Assembly (NCBI GenBank): GCA_041167105.1
Contig: JBEEGX010000150.1
Span: forward strand, 1-12,507
Length of the DNA stretch: 12,507 nucleotides
Source: JAJPGZ01 sp041167105
GTDB taxonomy: Bacteria; Verrucomicrobiota; Verrucomicrobiia; Chthoniobacterales; UBA10450
Reading direction: 5' to 3'
Numbering within the stretch: position 1 is the first letter of the stretch; each line of letters begins with the position of its first letter. Both the position numbers and the translations under genes were made by a program. The notes beneath the pieces were generated by a model that was given only the letters and a program-made list of their open reading frames with translations, did not search any database and was not told the DNA's origin. This document shows positions 12,222 through 12,507 of this stretch, piece after piece.

Positions 12222-12507
12222 CTACGCCGCCGGACTCGACAGCAGCGAATCCATAGCATCGATCACCGCCTGCGTCGATATCAGGCTCATCGCGCTGCGG
12301 AATTGTTTCGGGACGAATTTTGTCACCGGCAAACCGGAATCGCCCTGCAAAATGATCGCCGGCGTTTCGCGCGGCCGCCAATGAAACGGATTCGTCGGGC
12401 CGAACAAAATGACCTGCGGCGTCTTCATTGCGGCGGCAAGATGCACCGGCGCGGAGTCCACGGTGACTAACAAACGCGCTTGCGCGATCAGCGCGGCCAG
12501 CGTGAGC
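12222..12507 (-). CDS. Glycosyltransferase family 9 (heptosyltransferase-like), C-terminal end; 5' part beyond window
   Basis: The last 94 or so residues of a GT9 protein, the ADP-heptose:LPS heptosyltransferase family that builds the inner core of lipopolysaccharide on the cytoplasmic face. Visible landmarks: LAALIAQARLLVTVDSAPVHLAAAM, which corresponds to the family's LIxxARLxVxNDTGPxHLAAA donor-binding segment (here VDSAP instead of NDTGP), followed by PQVILFGPTNPFHWRP, equivalent to the ALFGPTDPxxWGP loop. The C-terminal 40 residues (STQAVIDAMDSLL) form the usual terminal helix. The reading frame is open to the right edge; the internal ATG at 12473 is not a real start. It stands 27 bp upstream of the MsbA-like transporter on the same strand, a sensible pairing for LPS assembly and export. 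Confidence 0.87.
   Translation of the reverse strand, partial: LTLAALIAQARLLVTVDSAPVHLAAAMKTPQVILFGPTNPFHWRPRETPAIILQGDSGLPVTKFVPKQFRSAMSLISTQAVIDAMDSLLSSPAA

Noticed and set aside
11227..12381. 384-codon open frame overlapping the ABC exporter on the same strand
   Set aside because: Shadow of the exporter's membrane domain, rich in Arg, Gly, Asp and His, with no motif.

Overview
The window is a gene-dense, GC-rich bacterial chromosome segment with no rRNA, tRNA, IS element or CRISPR array that I can see. A family-9 glycosyltransferase end next to an MsbA-like exporter, several Sec signal peptides and one lipoprotein signal indicate a Gram-negative, LPS-making cell. Shine-Dalgarno sequences are scarce before most starts. 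The gene mix (tandem NarL-type receivers, a stand-alone LigD polymerase domain, many secreted orphans) resembles soil Verrucomicrobiota such as Chthoniobacterales, but that placement is only an impression.

Layout. Positions 1-1227 (minus) hold a secreted endonuclease/exonuclease/phosphatase-family protein whose 3' end overlaps the start of a truncated yggS (PLP-binding protein). A 154-bp divergent gap follows. From 1382 to 4085 (plus) four tightly spaced genes encode a secreted beta-barrel-like protein, a stand-alone LigD-type polymerase domain and two different cupins. From about 4230 to 5957 come three consecutive NarL-type receiver genes, of which only the first keeps its LuxR-type helix-turn-helix. 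They are followed by an orphan lipoprotein, a 354-bp stretch without a convincing gene, and a fourth receiver with a coiled-coil tail but no output domain. Positions 7239-9759 (minus) hold a probable operon: serine racemase/dehydratase, a quinone-oxidoreductase-like MDR enzyme with an unexpected signal peptide, and a small membrane-anchored protein. A secreted orphan (9784-10248) runs divergently from the racemase with only 24 bp between them. The right end (minus) is a glycosyltransferase followed by the MsbA-like ABC exporter, probably an envelope/LPS unit.

The outstanding signal is not a gene. A non-palindromic 10-mer, TGTCGATCTT (extended consensus WTGTCGATCTTG), occurs 20 times exactly in this 12.5 kb, in both orientations, in genes of unrelated function and between genes, where about 0.02 copies would be expected by chance. 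Density and dispersal resemble DNA uptake sequences of naturally competent bacteria. A genome-wide architectural or recombination motif is the main alternative. Inside genes it is read in several frames (VDL, KID, RST, LSIL) and tends to sit in tolerant places such as signal peptides, linkers, termini and intergenic gaps.
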